Shown piece by piece: positions 50,701-58,959 of a DNA stretch of 64,000 nucleotides. Numbering within the stretch: the stretch's first letter is position 1; each line of letters begins with the position of its first letter. Source of the stretch: [Zimmermannella] alba NBRC 15616 (GTDB lineage Bacteria > Actinomycetota > Actinomycetes > Actinomycetales > Microbacteriaceae); NCBI RefSeq assembly GCF_001570905.1, contig NZ_BCSO01000011.1:1-64000 (forward strand). Reading direction: 5' to 3'. The position numbers were made by a program, and so were the translations under genes. A model generated the notes under the pieces. It made no database searches. It saw nothing but the letters and a program-made list of their open reading frames with translations, and was not told the origin of the DNA.

Positions 50701-51558
50701 TTCGACCGGCGCCGTTTCGAGCTTCACCTCGGCAACATCGCCGATCGTCGTGGTGCCGTTGGTGGTGGTCTGCGTCGTTGTACCGGTGCCCTGCCCGGCC
50801 GTTCCTTGAGCGGCGCTAGCACCCGCAGCGATGGGGAGCTTCGCGATGGCGTCTGCCGAGGTGAGGAGGTCGCCCGCCTGCACGGTGAGCGCGGAGTCGC
50901 CGTCGGTCACTTCACCGATCGGGACGAGCACGCCGGCGTTGTCGAGGGTGTCGCGGATGGCCTGAGTCGTCAGGCCACGCTCCTGCAGCGCCGCGGTGTT
51001 GGGTCGGATCGCGATGCGCTGTTCGGGTGCACCCGAGAGCTGCGCGTCACGCACTCCCTCGAGCTTGAGCAGTTCGGGGATCGTCTGGGTGCGGAGCTTC
51101 GACGCGAGCGCTTCCTGGTCGCCACCGGTTGCCGCGAGCTGCATGATCGGGAAGTCGCTGATCGAGCCCGACATGACGGTCGTTTGGATACCGTCCGGGA
51201 GGCGGTCGTCAATACGCGAGATGGCCTGCTGGATGCGCTGCTCGGCGTAGACGAGGTCGGTGCCGTAGTCGAGCTCCACCATGACGCTTGCGGAGCCGGA
51301 GCGGGAGGTGGACTGTGTGCCCTTGAGCCCTTCGAGACCTTGGAGCGCTGCCTCGATGGGCTGCGCGACCTCGCGATCGACGACGTCCGGTGCCGCGCCG
51401 CGATATTCGGCGGTGACGGACACGACCGGGAGGGAGAGCTCCGGGAAGAGTTCTTGCTTGAGGGACGACATCGAGACGAGGCCAAAGAAGCCAATCGCGA
51501 GCGTCACAAGCGCGATGAGGGCGCGGTTCTTGAGGCTGAGCGCGGTAAGACGGTCCAC
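47737..51558 (-). CDS. RND-superfamily transporter (HAE1/SwrC-like) with a large central insertion
   Basis: 1273 residues, against about 1030 for typical members. The two halves show the RND order: helix 1 (about 13-30), external PN domain, helices 2-6 (about 348-512) with the proton-relay GRVVDDSIVVIENI in helix 4, then helix 7 (about 783-800), second external domain and helices 8-12. Between helices 6 and 7, residues about 513-767 form a cytoplasmic insertion rich in Ala, Arg, Glu and Pro, without recognised domains, where most homologues have a short loop. Start GTG 51558; the ribosome site is weak. It would export lipids, surfactants or drugs. Divergent from a DUF4097/PadR pair. Confidence 0.9.
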   Translation of the reverse strand: MDRLTALSLKNRALIALVTLAIGFFGLVSMSSLKQELFPELSLPVVSVTAEYRGAAPDVVDREVAQPIEAALQGLEGLKGTQSTSRSGSASVMVELDYGTDLVYAEQRIQQAISRIDDRLPDGIQTTVMSGSISDFPIMQLAATGGDQEALASKLRTQTIPELLKLEGVRDAQLSGAPEQRIAIRPNTAALQERGLTTQAIRDTLDNAGVLVPIGEVTDGDSALTVQAGDLLTSADAIAKLPIAAGASAAQGTAGQGTGTTTQTTTNGTTTIGDVAEVKLETAPVETISRVNGEDALTIAITKVPAENTVDVSRTVRDAMPELGAELGDGVTLQSVFDQAPYVERSIHTLLVEGLLGLLFAVIVIFVFLRSVRSTLVTAISIPASLLVTFIALQGAKYSLNMLTLGALTIAIGRVVDDSIVVIENIKRHLGKDGEADPARRRERITRAVREVAGAVTSSTIATVAVYLPIAFVGDIAGEMFRPFALTSVIALLASLVVSLTIVPVLAYWFLGAGRRARRRGAAQDAPAPSAAPVEVAPEPVLVGAPGEAAAASDVLRRKRPKELRAERDRAYFAPLALRDGDDTGGDAAELRADEPIQAPAGFASDDAPEEVLTNTSPRRTRSARFDQALDPEQLALEFAANGEQPDVASLEVSLTPHQRQLLDADAASLTRRERRERDRLVKRLAEEEAERAAAHEVIDADEAHAPMSARDHGVGLNGEPMLGDRVVAPEPDGGTAPTASTSAPATHDVTTEREGFHAHDERPDGLLQRLYLPILNWTLAKPLITLGVAALILVLTGALAPLMKTNFLGSSGEDTISIQQTFADNATLAVADQQAAKVEEAIMAEAGVKTVQLTYGGNSLMSMFTGSQGRASYSVTLEPGAKADDIRARLQEKLGAMQDVGKVVVGARGGSGFSTDLEVELDAPTTDALKDTSAAVIAALEGREGIREVRSSLNETRPYIQIDINRQTAADLGLSEFAVGAMVAEQVGEQPIGEVIIEGESVQVKLVPSKPVETLDELKKLKIQTMQGERSLVNIARINEVDAPTAVTSVRGTPTATVTVVPEGDDLGASNRIVSEALAAVDLPDGSHAELGGVSRDQQESFTQLGFALLAAILIVYIIMVATFRSLRQPLLLLISVPFAATGAILLLIVSQVPLGLPSLIGVLMLIGIVVTNAIVLIDLVNQFRDEGFSVRDALIEGGARRVRPIIMTALATILALTPMALGITGEGGFISQPLAIVVIGGLLSSTLLTLVVLPALFYFVEGRKERRAARR

Positions 51559-51705
51559 AGTGCGAAGTCTCTCACCTTTGCTTTACAGGAGATTGTCAGC
51601 CCTCCGGATGTGGCACCCCTTCCCCACACACAACTCGCGATATATCGTGAGTGCAGCTCGGATGCCAGACCTCCACGCCGAGCACCCGACGGAAAGGCGG
51701 ACCGC

Positions 51706-52653
51706 GTGGCCATCGAACAGTGGCTCGTCACGAGCCCCAAGACGCTCGACATTGAGCACGTCCACGAACTGCAGGTGACGCTCATCGGCGGCAGCCTCAA
51801 TGTCCTCACCCACGATGCGCCGCACACCCGCGTCGAAGCCCGTGTCACCTCCGGCGCACCGCTCCGCATCGCGATGGACGGTAATCGCCTCATCGTCGAC
51901 CACCCGCAGGTGCGCCACCGCGGCTTCGGCTCCTCGCTTCGCTCCCTCATCGAGGGTGCCGAGGCAGAGGTGTCGATCGTCCTCCCGCGCACGACCCGCA
52001 TCCACGCAAGTTCAGTGAACGCCGATCTCTTCGTGTCCGGCCTTCGCGCGCCGCTCGACTTCGCAACAACCGGCGGGCGCCTCCTCTTTGACGCCGTCAA
52101 CAGCCCCGTTCGCGCGAAGAGTGTCTCGGGTGACGTCTATGCCCGCAATCACGAGGGCACCTTCACGGCCCGCACCGGATCGGGCGACATCATCGCCAGC
52201 GGACGCATCGACCACGCCGAGACCATGACGGTCTCCGGCGAGACACTCATCGATGTGCGTCGAGTTCTCCCCGACCACGTGTCCCTCCGCAGCACGACGG
52301 GCAAGATCACGCTGCGTCTGCCGAGTGACGCGCATCCGATGTATGCGATCACGTCCGCTGTCCACCCGTACCAGCTCGATGGGCAGCAGTTCCCCGCAAC
52401 GCGAGGCACAAGCTGGCGATCACCGCATGCCGAGCATGAGGCCGAGTTCAGCGACATCCGTCTCGGCACCGTTTCGGGGCGGATCGGCGTGGTTCGCGGA
52501 CCGTCCGCCCAGCCGCGTGAGCTTGAGGGCCCGACCGCACCGCAGAGCCCCGCCGAGGCAGCGCTCTCCGCAGAGATGTCGGCGCGCGTCACCGAACTCT
52601 CCGAACGCCTCGGCGTCACCGAGACCCAGTACGACACCGAGAGCGAGGCGTAA
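51706..52653 (+). CDS. DUF4097-family beta-strand repeat protein
   Basis: 315 residues from GTG 51706 with AAAGG 8 nt upstream. A right-handed beta repeat pattern runs through most of it (LNVLTHDAPHTRVEAR, AEVSIVLPRTTRIHASSVNADLFV, VRAKSVSGDVYARNHEGTFTARTGSGDIIASG, DVRRVLPDHVSLRSTTGKITLRLP). There is no signal peptide or membrane segment. DUF4097 proteins are often encoded beside PadR regulators or anti-sigma factors; the function is unknown. Only 3 nt separate it from the PadR gene, so they are co-expressed. Confidence 0.82.
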   Translation: MAIEQWLVTSPKTLDIEHVHELQVTLIGGSLNVLTHDAPHTRVEARVTSGAPLRIAMDGNRLIVDHPQVRHRGFGSSLRSLIEGAEAEVSIVLPRTTRIHASSVNADLFVSGLRAPLDFATTGGRLLFDAVNSPVRAKSVSGDVYARNHEGTFTARTGSGDIIASGRIDHAETMTVSGETLIDVRRVLPDHVSLRSTTGKITLRLPSDAHPMYAITSAVHPYQLDGQQFPATRGTSWRSPHAEHEAEFSDIRLGTVSGRIGVVRGPSAQPRELEGPTAPQSPAEAALSAEMSARVTELSERLGVTETQYDTESEA

Positions 52654-52656
52654 GCG

Positions 52657-53295
52657 ATGTTCCAGCACGGACACCTCCGCCTCTACCTCCTGCACCTGCT
52701 CAACGAGCAGCCACGCCACGGCTACGAACTCATCCGTGCCCTGAGCGACCGCTTCGACGGCAGCTACGCGCCGAGTGCTGGAACGATTTACCCGCGCCTC
52801 GCGAAGCTTGAAGCAGAAGGACTCGTCACGAAGACACCGGACGGACGTAAAACGATTTACGCCATCACGGAGCGCGGCCGCGCGGAACTTCACACCCGCC
52901 AGCACGAGTTCCAGCACATCGACGAGGGCATTGAAGACTCGCTTCGAAAGGTTGCAGAGCAGCTTCGGGACGGCGTGCAGAGCGCTGGCGAACAGCTCAA
53001 GCGCGAGTTCAGCGGCGTGCGCTGGGGCGACAGCGGGCGGATGCCAGAACCGCAGCCGCAGGCGAACCCCGTCCCACCCGAGACTCGCAGCACAACCCGG
53101 GAGGGTCAGCCACGACCGCTCATTGCCGAAGCCCACGAGCGCGTCCAGACGAGCATGCACCTGCTCACGCAGGAGCTGCGACAGGCTGCCCGCGAGGAGC
53201 GTCTCTCCCCCGCCATCCTCTCGCTCCTCGACCACGAATTGAGCAATCTCGAGTCGACCGTGCTCACCGCGCTGGGACACCGCCCACGCCAATAG
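52657..53295 (+). CDS. PadR-family transcriptional regulator
   Basis: 212 residues. The winged-helix domain (about 1-95) has LLHLLNEQPRHGYELIRALSDRF, PSAGTIYPRLAKLEAEGLV and GRKTIYAITERGRAEL, all standard for PadR. A long C-terminal half (about 100-212) with helical stretches probably dimerises. It follows the DUF4097 gene by 3 nt. PadR proteins commonly repress a nearby exporter, so the divergent RND gene is a reasonable target (inference). Confidence 0.92.
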   Translation: MFQHGHLRLYLLHLLNEQPRHGYELIRALSDRFDGSYAPSAGTIYPRLAKLEAEGLVTKTPDGRKTIYAITERGRAELHTRQHEFQHIDEGIEDSLRKVAEQLRDGVQSAGEQLKREFSGVRWGDSGRMPEPQPQANPVPPETRSTTREGQPRPLIAEAHERVQTSMHLLTQELRQAAREERLSPAILSLLDHELSNLESTVLTALGHRPRQ

Positions 53296-53422
53296 TTTGC
53301 AGGCGAGCACCGCCCCGTCCGGCAGCCATCACTGCAGCCTGCGCCGCTTCGAGCAGGCCCGATCAACACCGCGTGCTCCCCCGAGCGCGCTAACCTGCAT
53401 GCGCACACAGGAAGGACCGCGC

Positions 53423-53875
53423 ATGCCACGCTTCGGGCTCGAGCTCATCGCCGTCTTTGTCGGCGGCGCGCTCGGAACACTCGCCCGCTGGCTCGTCGGC
53501 CTGCCCTTCGCGACCGCCCACCCGAACGTCGGATTCGGGGCCATGGTTGCCTGCAACCTCATCGGCTCGTTCCTGCTCGGCCTGAGTCCGATCATCGAGA
53601 AGCCGCTGCTTCGCCTGGGCGTCGGCACGGGCTTCTGTGGTGGATTCACGACCCTCTCGGCAGTTGTCCTCGCCATTGCCCCGGCGAGCGCAAGCTTTCC
53701 GGCCGTGGATCCGATGATGGGCTTTGGATTGCTCGTCCTGGCGGTTGCGGGTGGGCTTGTCGCGAGCTGGGCAGGGAGCTGCTTCGTGCCTCGGCCTGGT
53801 GAGCGCGCAGCAGAGGCACGGGCACGCGCTGCGGCCGAGGAACACGCAGCGGCACGCACGGAGGCTGAGGCATGA
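53423..53875 (+). CDS. crcB: Fluoride channel subunit CrcB/Fluc (first of two)
   Basis: 150 residues from ATG 53423 (GGAAGGA 7 nt upstream; the longer frame is not used). Four membrane helices with GGALGTLARWLVGLPF, CNLIGSFLLGL and GFCGGFTTLSAVVL, the conserved Fluc motifs including the Asn of helix 2 and the TTLS sodium-site break. A charged Arg/Glu/Ala tail follows. Two different Fluc genes in tandem usually make a heterodimer that exports fluoride. No fluoride riboswitch was found upstream. The next gene starts within its stop. Confidence 0.92.
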   Translation: MPRFGLELIAVFVGGALGTLARWLVGLPFATAHPNVGFGAMVACNLIGSFLLGLSPIIEKPLLRLGVGTGFCGGFTTLSAVVLAIAPASASFPAVDPMMGFGLLVLAVAGGLVASWAGSCFVPRPGERAAEARARAAAEEHAAARTEAEA

Positions 53876-54324
53876 GCCCGCTCATGATCGCGGGGCTCGT
53901 AGCGCTCGGCGGACTTGGCTCGGTCCTGCGCTTTGTCATCCACAGTGGTGTGAGCCGTGAGCGCCCGATCACGGAAGCCGAGGGGACGACGTCCGCAACG
54001 CCATCTTCAACACCCGCGAGCCGAATCACGCGCCGTGTTGGCCTCTGGTGGGCGATGGCGGATGTGCGTCTCGGCATCGTGAACATCCTCGCGTCGTTCT
54101 TGGCCGGGCTCGCCGCGACAAGCCTCACGGGCGAGCTGCGCGCCCTCGCGGTCATCGGCTTCTGCGGCGGATTCAGCACCTGGTCGACGCTCATGAACGA
54201 CACCCGCAAACACATCGAAGCGCAACGTTATGTGCGCGCCGTGAGCTGTATCGTGCTGACGCTCGCGCTCGCGCTCGTGGCCGCAGCGATCGGCCTCCGC
54301 CTCGGCGACCTCATCACCAGCTAG
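53872..54324 (+). CDS. crcB: Fluoride channel subunit CrcB/Fluc (second of two)
   Basis: 150 residues, overlapping the first subunit gene by 4 nt (ATGA). GGLGSVLRFVIHSGV, VNILASFLAGLAATSL and GFCGGFSTWSTLMND are the family motifs. Between helix 1 and 2 it has a longer, Ser/Thr/Arg-rich loop (about 30-60) absent from the first subunit. Together they should form an antiparallel dimeric channel in the membrane that lowers internal fluoride. Confidence 0.92.
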   Translation: MSPLMIAGLVALGGLGSVLRFVIHSGVSRERPITEAEGTTSATPSSTPASRITRRVGLWWAMADVRLGIVNILASFLAGLAATSLTGELRALAVIGFCGGFSTWSTLMNDTRKHIEAQRYVRAVSCIVLTLALALVAAAIGLRLGDLITS

Positions 54325-54357
54325 GCGACAACATCAGGCGAGCGGTGCGTGGATGCC

Positions 54358-55563
54358 CTAGCGCCGGTCACTCGTCGATTCGACGTTCGCGCCGCGTACC
54401 CACTCCGCACGCTCCCAGCTCGGTTGCTCGGCACGTACGGGCGGGAGCTCACCGAGTCGTTCAATGAGCTGCTCGGCAAGGCGAACGGCATCCTCAAGCG
54501 CTTCGTGGGGCGTGCGTCCGGGGCCGTAGCCGACGAAGGCAATGCGGCGATCCTTGCGCGACCACCCCTCCTGCACGCGAGCAGTTCCGCCTGCTTCGCG
54601 CAGGTGGAGCGGAGCGAGATGCCGCACAGTTTCACGGAATCCCGTTGCCCAGAGCACTGCATCGATGCGTTCTTCGCTGCCATTGGCGAAGCGAACACCG
54701 CCGGGGATCAGTCGCTCGATGGGGCCGCGCGAGGCCAGGAACCCGCTGCGAACGAGGTCGTGGATGCCGCGAGTGAGCGGGATGCCGACGAGGCTCACAT
54801 CCGAAGGGAACGCCGCGCCCCGCTCAAGGAGCTCTTCCGCGCGCGCCCGCGCCTCCTCGTTCGCAGGCACGGCGCGGTCCGCACGCAGGCCCATGCGGGG
54901 AGGCTCGATGAAGTCGGGCGCCCGTCGCGTCGACCAGAGCGTCTCGGGCGCGATCCGCTCGAGGCGACGCAGCACCGCGAGGGCACTCCGTCCACCGCCA
55001 ACAACGAGCGGCCGCATCCCGCGGAACTCGTCGAGGCTTTCGAGCGTTGCCACGTGTCGCTGCGGGCCACCGAAGTCGCGCGTGCCGGGAACCCACGGCA
55101 CGAAAGGGCTCGCCCAGTGGCCGGTCGCGTTCACGACAATGCGAGCTCGGATGGATCGTTCGTGGGCAAGCTCGCCGGCGCCGAGTCGATAGTGCACTCG
55201 CAGCGCCTGCTCACGCGGCACCGATTCGACGCGCTCGACCTTGGCGGGACGCATAACGAAGAGTTCGTAGGCGTCCTCGTAGCGGCGCCGGAACATGGGG
55301 ACCGCTTCGCGCGTGGGAGTGTCGGGGTCGAGGCGGCGGTATTCGAGGCCGAGCTCGGCCATCCCGGGAAGCTCGATGACTTCGGCCGAGCGGCCGATCG
55401 TGGCGAAGTCCCAGCCGCGTTGCCAGCTGCCGCCGGGCGCCGTTTCAGCATCCAGCACGATGAAGTCTTCGAAGGGGGCGAGCCCGAGCGCCTTGAGCGT
55501 GTAGGCCGCCGTCAGACCCGCGGTGCCAGCCCCGATGACGACGATGTCGATTTCGTCTCGCAC
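54358..55563 (-). CDS. FAD/NAD(P)-binding oxidoreductase, flavin monooxygenase-like
   Basis: 401 residues from GTG 55563 (AAGGAG 6 nt upstream). VVIGAGTAGLTAAY at 8-21 is the FAD motif, VNATGHWASPFVPWVPG resembles the FATGY region of flavin monooxygenases, and PLVVGGGRSALAVLRRL is the NADPH motif. The FMO fingerprint FxGxxxHxxx(Y/F) is not clearly present, so a baeyer-villiger or N-hydroxylase activity cannot be asserted. Substrate unknown. It converges with the fluoride channel genes with 33 nt between stops. Confidence 0.83.
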   Translation of the reverse strand: MRDEIDIVVIGAGTAGLTAAYTLKALGLAPFEDFIVLDAETAPGGSWQRGWDFATIGRSAEVIELPGMAELGLEYRRLDPDTPTREAVPMFRRRYEDAYELFVMRPAKVERVESVPREQALRVHYRLGAGELAHERSIRARIVVNATGHWASPFVPWVPGTRDFGGPQRHVATLESLDEFRGMRPLVVGGGRSALAVLRRLERIAPETLWSTRRAPDFIEPPRMGLRADRAVPANEEARARAEELLERGAAFPSDVSLVGIPLTRGIHDLVRSGFLASRGPIERLIPGGVRFANGSEERIDAVLWATGFRETVRHLAPLHLREAGGTARVQEGWSRKDRRIAFVGYGPGRTPHEALEDAVRLAEQLIERLGELPPVRAEQPSWERAEWVRGANVESTSDRR

Positions 55564-55893
55564 GGGGACTCCTTCATTGAGCTGGGCGGTTGCATGCCAT
55601 GGACTCGTGGGAGCACCGGGGACACGCTGTAGGCATGTTCAGTCTACGGAGCGGGGGCTTTGAGATTCCGGATGCGAGGCGCTGGATGACCTCGTGGCAC
55701 GGCGTGCTGTGAGCCATCGCGGCGGCTGGGCCGTGTTCGCTCAGAGCGGGAGAAGTGCCGCCCATCTGGCATCCTGCACCCCACCGGAGGGGTGGGTCAT
55801 GGTAGGCTATCTCGAGAATTTTTGTCCATAGCCGGACCTGCCGCTTGATGTTGAGATCGCGTGGGTCATCTTCGAGTCATAAGGGGGTTACGC
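55564..55893. other. Intergenic region upstream of the DUF3073 gene
   Basis: 330 bp between divergent genes. A TAGGCT box at 55803-55808 is a possible -10 for DUF3073, giving a leader of about 80 nt. GGCTAT at 55805-55810 pairs with ATAGCC at 55828-55833 across an AT-rich loop. A small C/G hairpin lies at about 55777-55795. No coding evidence. Confidence 0.4.
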
Positions 55894-56109
55894 ATGGGGC
55901 GTGGCCGTCAGAAGGCGAAGCACACCAAGGTCGCTCGCGAGCTGAAGTACTCCGTTCCGGAGACGAACTACGACCAGCTCGAGCGTGAGCTGGCCGGTGC
56001 TCGTCAGCAGCAGGATGCTCCCGCCGACGAGATCTCGAAGTGGGCTGAGTACCTCGACGAGGACGATTACGACGACTACGAGGGTTCTGCTCAGCAGAAG
56101 CTCGCCTAG
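55894..56109 (+). CDS. DUF3073 family protein
   Basis: 71 residues. MGRGRQKAKHTKVARELKY is the highly conserved basic N-terminus of this actinobacterial family, and the C-terminal half is acidic (WAEYLDEDDYDDYE). Function is unknown; it is small, soluble and strongly charge-split. AAGGGGG lies 6-7 nt before ATG 55894, a strong site that fits the high expression usually assumed for this family. Conserved in Actinomycetota, so it supports the taxonomic call. Confidence 0.93.
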   Translation: MGRGRQKAKHTKVARELKYSVPETNYDQLERELAGARQQQDAPADEISKWAEYLDEDDYDDYEGSAQQKLA

Positions 56110-56120
56110 TTTCCGCTCGC

Positions 56121-56495
56121 ATGGACGGCTTGCAGGCTCCGCCCGTCATGTCGGCGGTGGTCACCGCTGCGATTTTGGTGATCGGGAATAGCCTCGTCAT
56201 CCTGCAGATCTGGCTCGCGAAGCGCGGAGTCTTGCCCGTGGGTGGATTCGCTGGCTTGCGCACGCCCGCAACGAATCGTTCCCAGGATGCGTGGGAGGCG
56301 GGCCATGAGGCCGCGTTCCCGTGGTCGCTTGTCGTGAATGGTATCGCCGTCGTTTCCGCCGCCGCGACGCTCGTCGTGCGCGAGACGCCGCTGAGCTACC
56401 TCATCGTGATTGGCCTTGCCGTGCTGGCCTCCCTCGTCGGCACGGTCGGCGCCATGATCCTCGCGCACCGCGCCGCAAAGCGCACCCTCCGCTAG
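56121..56495 (+). CDS. SdpI-family small membrane protein
   Basis: 124 residues with three membrane helices (about 10-32, 70-87, 92-115). Between the first two is GLRTPATNRSQDAWEAGH, the conserved SdpI-type loop. In Bacillus, SdpI gives immunity to the SdpC toxin; actinobacterial relatives are uncharacterised. It begins 11 nt after the DUF3073 stop and may be co-transcribed. ATG 56121 has no clear ribosome site; ATG 56148 is an alternative. Confidence 0.8.
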   Translation: MDGLQAPPVMSAVVTAAILVIGNSLVILQIWLAKRGVLPVGGFAGLRTPATNRSQDAWEAGHEAAFPWSLVVNGIAVVSAAATLVVRETPLSYLIVIGLAVLASLVGTVGAMILAHRAAKRTLR

Positions 56496-56590
56496 CCCGC
56501 AGCGCGGCATCCCGGCGTCCGTGACCGCTGCCTTACCTCGAAACGTCACGGTGTCCGCCACCGTTTCGGACATCTGCCACCGTTTATTCG

Positions 56591-56657
56591 ATGGCGAACG
56601 TCCGTTTCGATGGCGAGCGTCCGTTTCGATGGCGAACGTCCGTTTCGATGGCAAACG
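56591..56657. repeat. 19-bp tandem repeat, three and a half copies
   Basis: Units of ATGGCGAACGTCCGTTTCG at 56591, 56610 and 56629 (the second has one change) and a partial fourth from 56648. It lies in the 399-bp gap between the SdpI gene and the purM stop, which otherwise contains only repeats E2 and A3. Confidence 0.92.
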
Positions 56658-56699
56658 CTGCTAAGGTCGGCCCGCCACAGGCGCACGCAGCTCAGGGGT

Positions 56700-56784
56700 G
56701 AGGTGGTCGAGATCTCGATACACGGGCCTGCGGCCCGCACTCGATCCGGCGGTGCGCGCGAAGCGCGTGTATCGAGACCACCGG
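56700..56784. repeat. GGTCTCGATACG-type intergenic repeat (E2)
   Basis: Begins GAGGTGGTCGAGATCTCGAT and ends CGTGTATCGAGACCACCGG, a near copy of 37099-37178. Inner GGGCCTGCGGCCC forms a small hairpin, and the outer ends pair as ATCTCGATACACG against CGTGTATCGAGAC. Confidence 0.82.
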
Positions 56785-56795
56785 CGCAAGTTCGC

Positions 56796-56870
56796 CTGTC
56801 CGGTTTTCGTCATATGGCGGCTATCCCGCTCCCCACGCGGGATACGCCACATATAGCCGAAACCCGACAC
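56796..56870. repeat. Palindromic element A3 (solo)
   Basis: Left arm CTGTCCGGTTTTCGTCATAT, right arm in reverse TGTCGGGTTTCGGCTATATG, continuing to a perfect GCGGGATA/TATCCCGC inner stem around CTCCCCAC. It lies 24 nt from the purM stop. No DUF559 gene is adjacent. Confidence 0.85.
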
Positions 56871-56894
56871 GTCTCCGGCGGGCAGCCCCGCGCG

Positions 56895-58010
56895 CTACGC
56901 CGCGTAGTTGCCGACGAGGCGGACGGCGCCGCCGTCGACGCCCTTCGCGCCCTGCTCGAAGCCGGTGAAGTCGCGCGCCTCGGTCGAGATCGCACCGGCC
57001 TCCCACGAGCGGATGCCCGCAGCGTTGAGCGCCGAGGTGACCTGGGAAGCCTGCGCAGCATCCACGATCGCGAACATGCCGATACCAAGGTTCCAGGTGC
57101 CCTCGGTCGAGGTGAGCTCCGCACCAGCCATGTCGGCAAGCACACGGAACACCGGAGCCGGCGACCAGGCACCGCGGTCAAGCTCAACCCACGCGCCCTG
57201 CGGGAGGACGCGGGCGAGGTTCGCGGCGATACCGCCACCGGTGACGTGGCTCATGGCGTGGAAGGCGCCGCCGAGCGTCTCGTCGGCGAGGAGCTTCACG
57301 AGCGGACCCGTGTAGAGGCGGGTCGGCTCGAGGAGAGCCTCACCCCAGCTCGCGCCGAGCTCAGCCGAGTGGTCCGTGTACGAAATGCCGCGGTCAGCGA
57401 GGATGCGGCGGATGAGCGAGTAGCCGTTCGAGTGGGGGCCCGACGACTCCATCGCAATGACGACATCTCCGTGCTGGACGCGCTCAGCGCCGAGCACGCG
57501 GTCGGCTTCCACAACACCGGTCGCCGCGCCAGCCACGTCGTAGTCGTCGGGGCCAAGGAGGCCGGGGTGTTCCGCGGTCTCACCACCGGTGAGGGCCGTG
57601 CCGGTCGCCTCGCAGGCCTCCGCGATACCGCGAACAATGTCGGCAATGCGCTCGGGGACGACCTTGCCGCAGGCAATGTAGTCCGTCATGAAAAGGGGAC
57701 GCGCACCCACGACGACGATGTCGTCGACAACCATACCGACAAGGTCCTGGCCGATCGTGTCGTGCTTGTCGATGGCCTGCGCGATGGCGACCTTCGTGCC
57801 GACGCCGTCGGTCGAGGTGGCAAGGAGCGGACGCTTCATCCCGAGCATGGCGGATGCGTCAAACAGGCCAGCGAAACCACCAACGCCGCCGAGCACCTCC
57901 GGACCGTGCGTCTTCACGACGGCCTGCTTCATGAGCGTCACTGCGAGGTCGCCCGCGCGCGTGTCAACACCGGCTGCGGCGTAAAGGTCGGGCTGCTTCT
58001 CTCCGGACAC
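56895..58010 (-). CDS. purM: Phosphoribosylformylglycinamidine cyclo-ligase
   Basis: 371 residues. TSTDGVGTK and the following DLVGMVVDDIVVVGARPLFMTDYIACGKV are the PurM core; TGGETAEHPG, ESSGPHSNGYSLIRR and HVTGGGIAANLARVLP follow. It closes the imidazole ring using ATP in step 5 of purine synthesis. Start GTG 58010 with AAGGGA 8 nt upstream. It is divergent from purF with a phosphatase gene between. Confidence 0.96.
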   Translation of the reverse strand: MSGEKQPDLYAAAGVDTRAGDLAVTLMKQAVVKTHGPEVLGGVGGFAGLFDASAMLGMKRPLLATSTDGVGTKVAIAQAIDKHDTIGQDLVGMVVDDIVVVGARPLFMTDYIACGKVVPERIADIVRGIAEACEATGTALTGGETAEHPGLLGPDDYDVAGAATGVVEADRVLGAERVQHGDVVIAMESSGPHSNGYSLIRRILADRGISYTDHSAELGASWGEALLEPTRLYTGPLVKLLADETLGGAFHAMSHVTGGGIAANLARVLPQGAWVELDRGAWSPAPVFRVLADMAGAELTSTEGTWNLGIGMFAIVDAAQASQVTSALNAAGIRSWEAGAISTEARDFTGFEQGAKGVDGGAVRLVGNYAA

Positions 58011-58043
58011 TCGGATTCCCTTCGTCGTTGGCTGCGCTCCAGC

Positions 58044-58841
58044 CTAGCCGCGCAGGCGTCCCGTGAGCGCGTCGAGCTCCTGCTCGGTGAGGCCCGCACG
58101 CGCGAGCGTTCCCCGCGCGTCGAAACCGTCGAGCTGTTCGGCGACCGCGGATTCGATCGTGAAGCCGCGCTTCGCGAGGTTCTCTCCAATCCATCCGCTC
58201 GGGTCGGGGAACCCCATCCGGCGGAAGAACGGGCGAAGGCCTGCCACCGAGCGCGCGTAGTCCTCGGCGATTGCCTCGCCTGTCGCGCCCGCGAGCGCGA
58301 GCAGCGCAAAACTTGTGAGGCCCGTGCGGTCGCGGCCGACGGCACAGTGGAAGAGCACGGGACCCGGTGCCTGCGCGATCGTGCGGAGCACCGCGACGAC
58401 ACGGGCCGGATGCTGCTCCATGACGGGACGGAAGAAGCGCGGCGAGCCGAGGCGACCTTCCTCCCGCATCCGCTGCCAAAACTCCACGTCGCTCGTGTCA
58501 TCCAGCGGCACCCGCACCGAAAAGACGCCCTCCGGCATGACAGCTTCCGGGGTCGGCGGGACGCGGTTCGCGTTCGCTTGCGCCTCCTCGGGGCTCTTCG
58601 GCTCGGTGCGCGTCTCGAAACCGTTGCGGAGGTCGAGGACGGTGCCGACGCCCGCCGCCCGCATCTGCTCGAGCCCCTCCTCGCTCGCATAGCGGAGGTC
58701 GGCCGCACGGTAGAGCTGGCCGGTGCGCGTGACACCACCATCCACCGTGGGCAGGCCACCCAGATCGCGCCCGTTGTAGAAGCCGTCCCAGGTGATCGTC
58801 CGCTCGTCGTCAACGTGAGGTGCTGTGCCGTCCGCGCTCAT
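58044..58841 (-). CDS. Tyrosine-protein phosphatase family protein
   Basis: 265 residues. FYNGRDLGGLPTVDGG is the usual start of this bacterial DSP-like group, and VLFHCAVGRDRTGLTSFALLAL has the CX5R active site (HCAVGRDRTG). It dephosphorylates phosphotyrosine or phosphoinositides in relatives; target unknown. ATG 58841 fits the family start; the longer frame is not supported. It is 33 nt upstream of purM on the same strand and may be co-transcribed, although no functional link to purines is evident. Confidence 0.88.
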   Translation of the reverse strand: MSADGTAPHVDDERTITWDGFYNGRDLGGLPTVDGGVTRTGQLYRAADLRYASEEGLEQMRAAGVGTVLDLRNGFETRTEPKSPEEAQANANRVPPTPEAVMPEGVFSVRVPLDDTSDVEFWQRMREEGRLGSPRFFRPVMEQHPARVVAVLRTIAQAPGPVLFHCAVGRDRTGLTSFALLALAGATGEAIAEDYARSVAGLRPFFRRMGFPDPSGWIGENLAKRGFTIESAVAEQLDGFDARGTLARAGLTEQELDALTGRLRG

Positions 58842-58959
58842 GCGGCCAGTGTGCCCGAGCAAAGTGGCGGATTCCAGAGGATGCTGACACTCCCCAAGCG
58901 CGCTCCCCTGTGGAAGAATGGCTGTCTTCCACCAGCGCCCATCTAAGGAGCTAGCTCGC

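Noticed and set aside
53296-53422. Search for a fluoride riboswitch before the crcB pair
   Set aside because: The GG-GATGG-type core and pseudoknot bases of the crcB motif are not visible.
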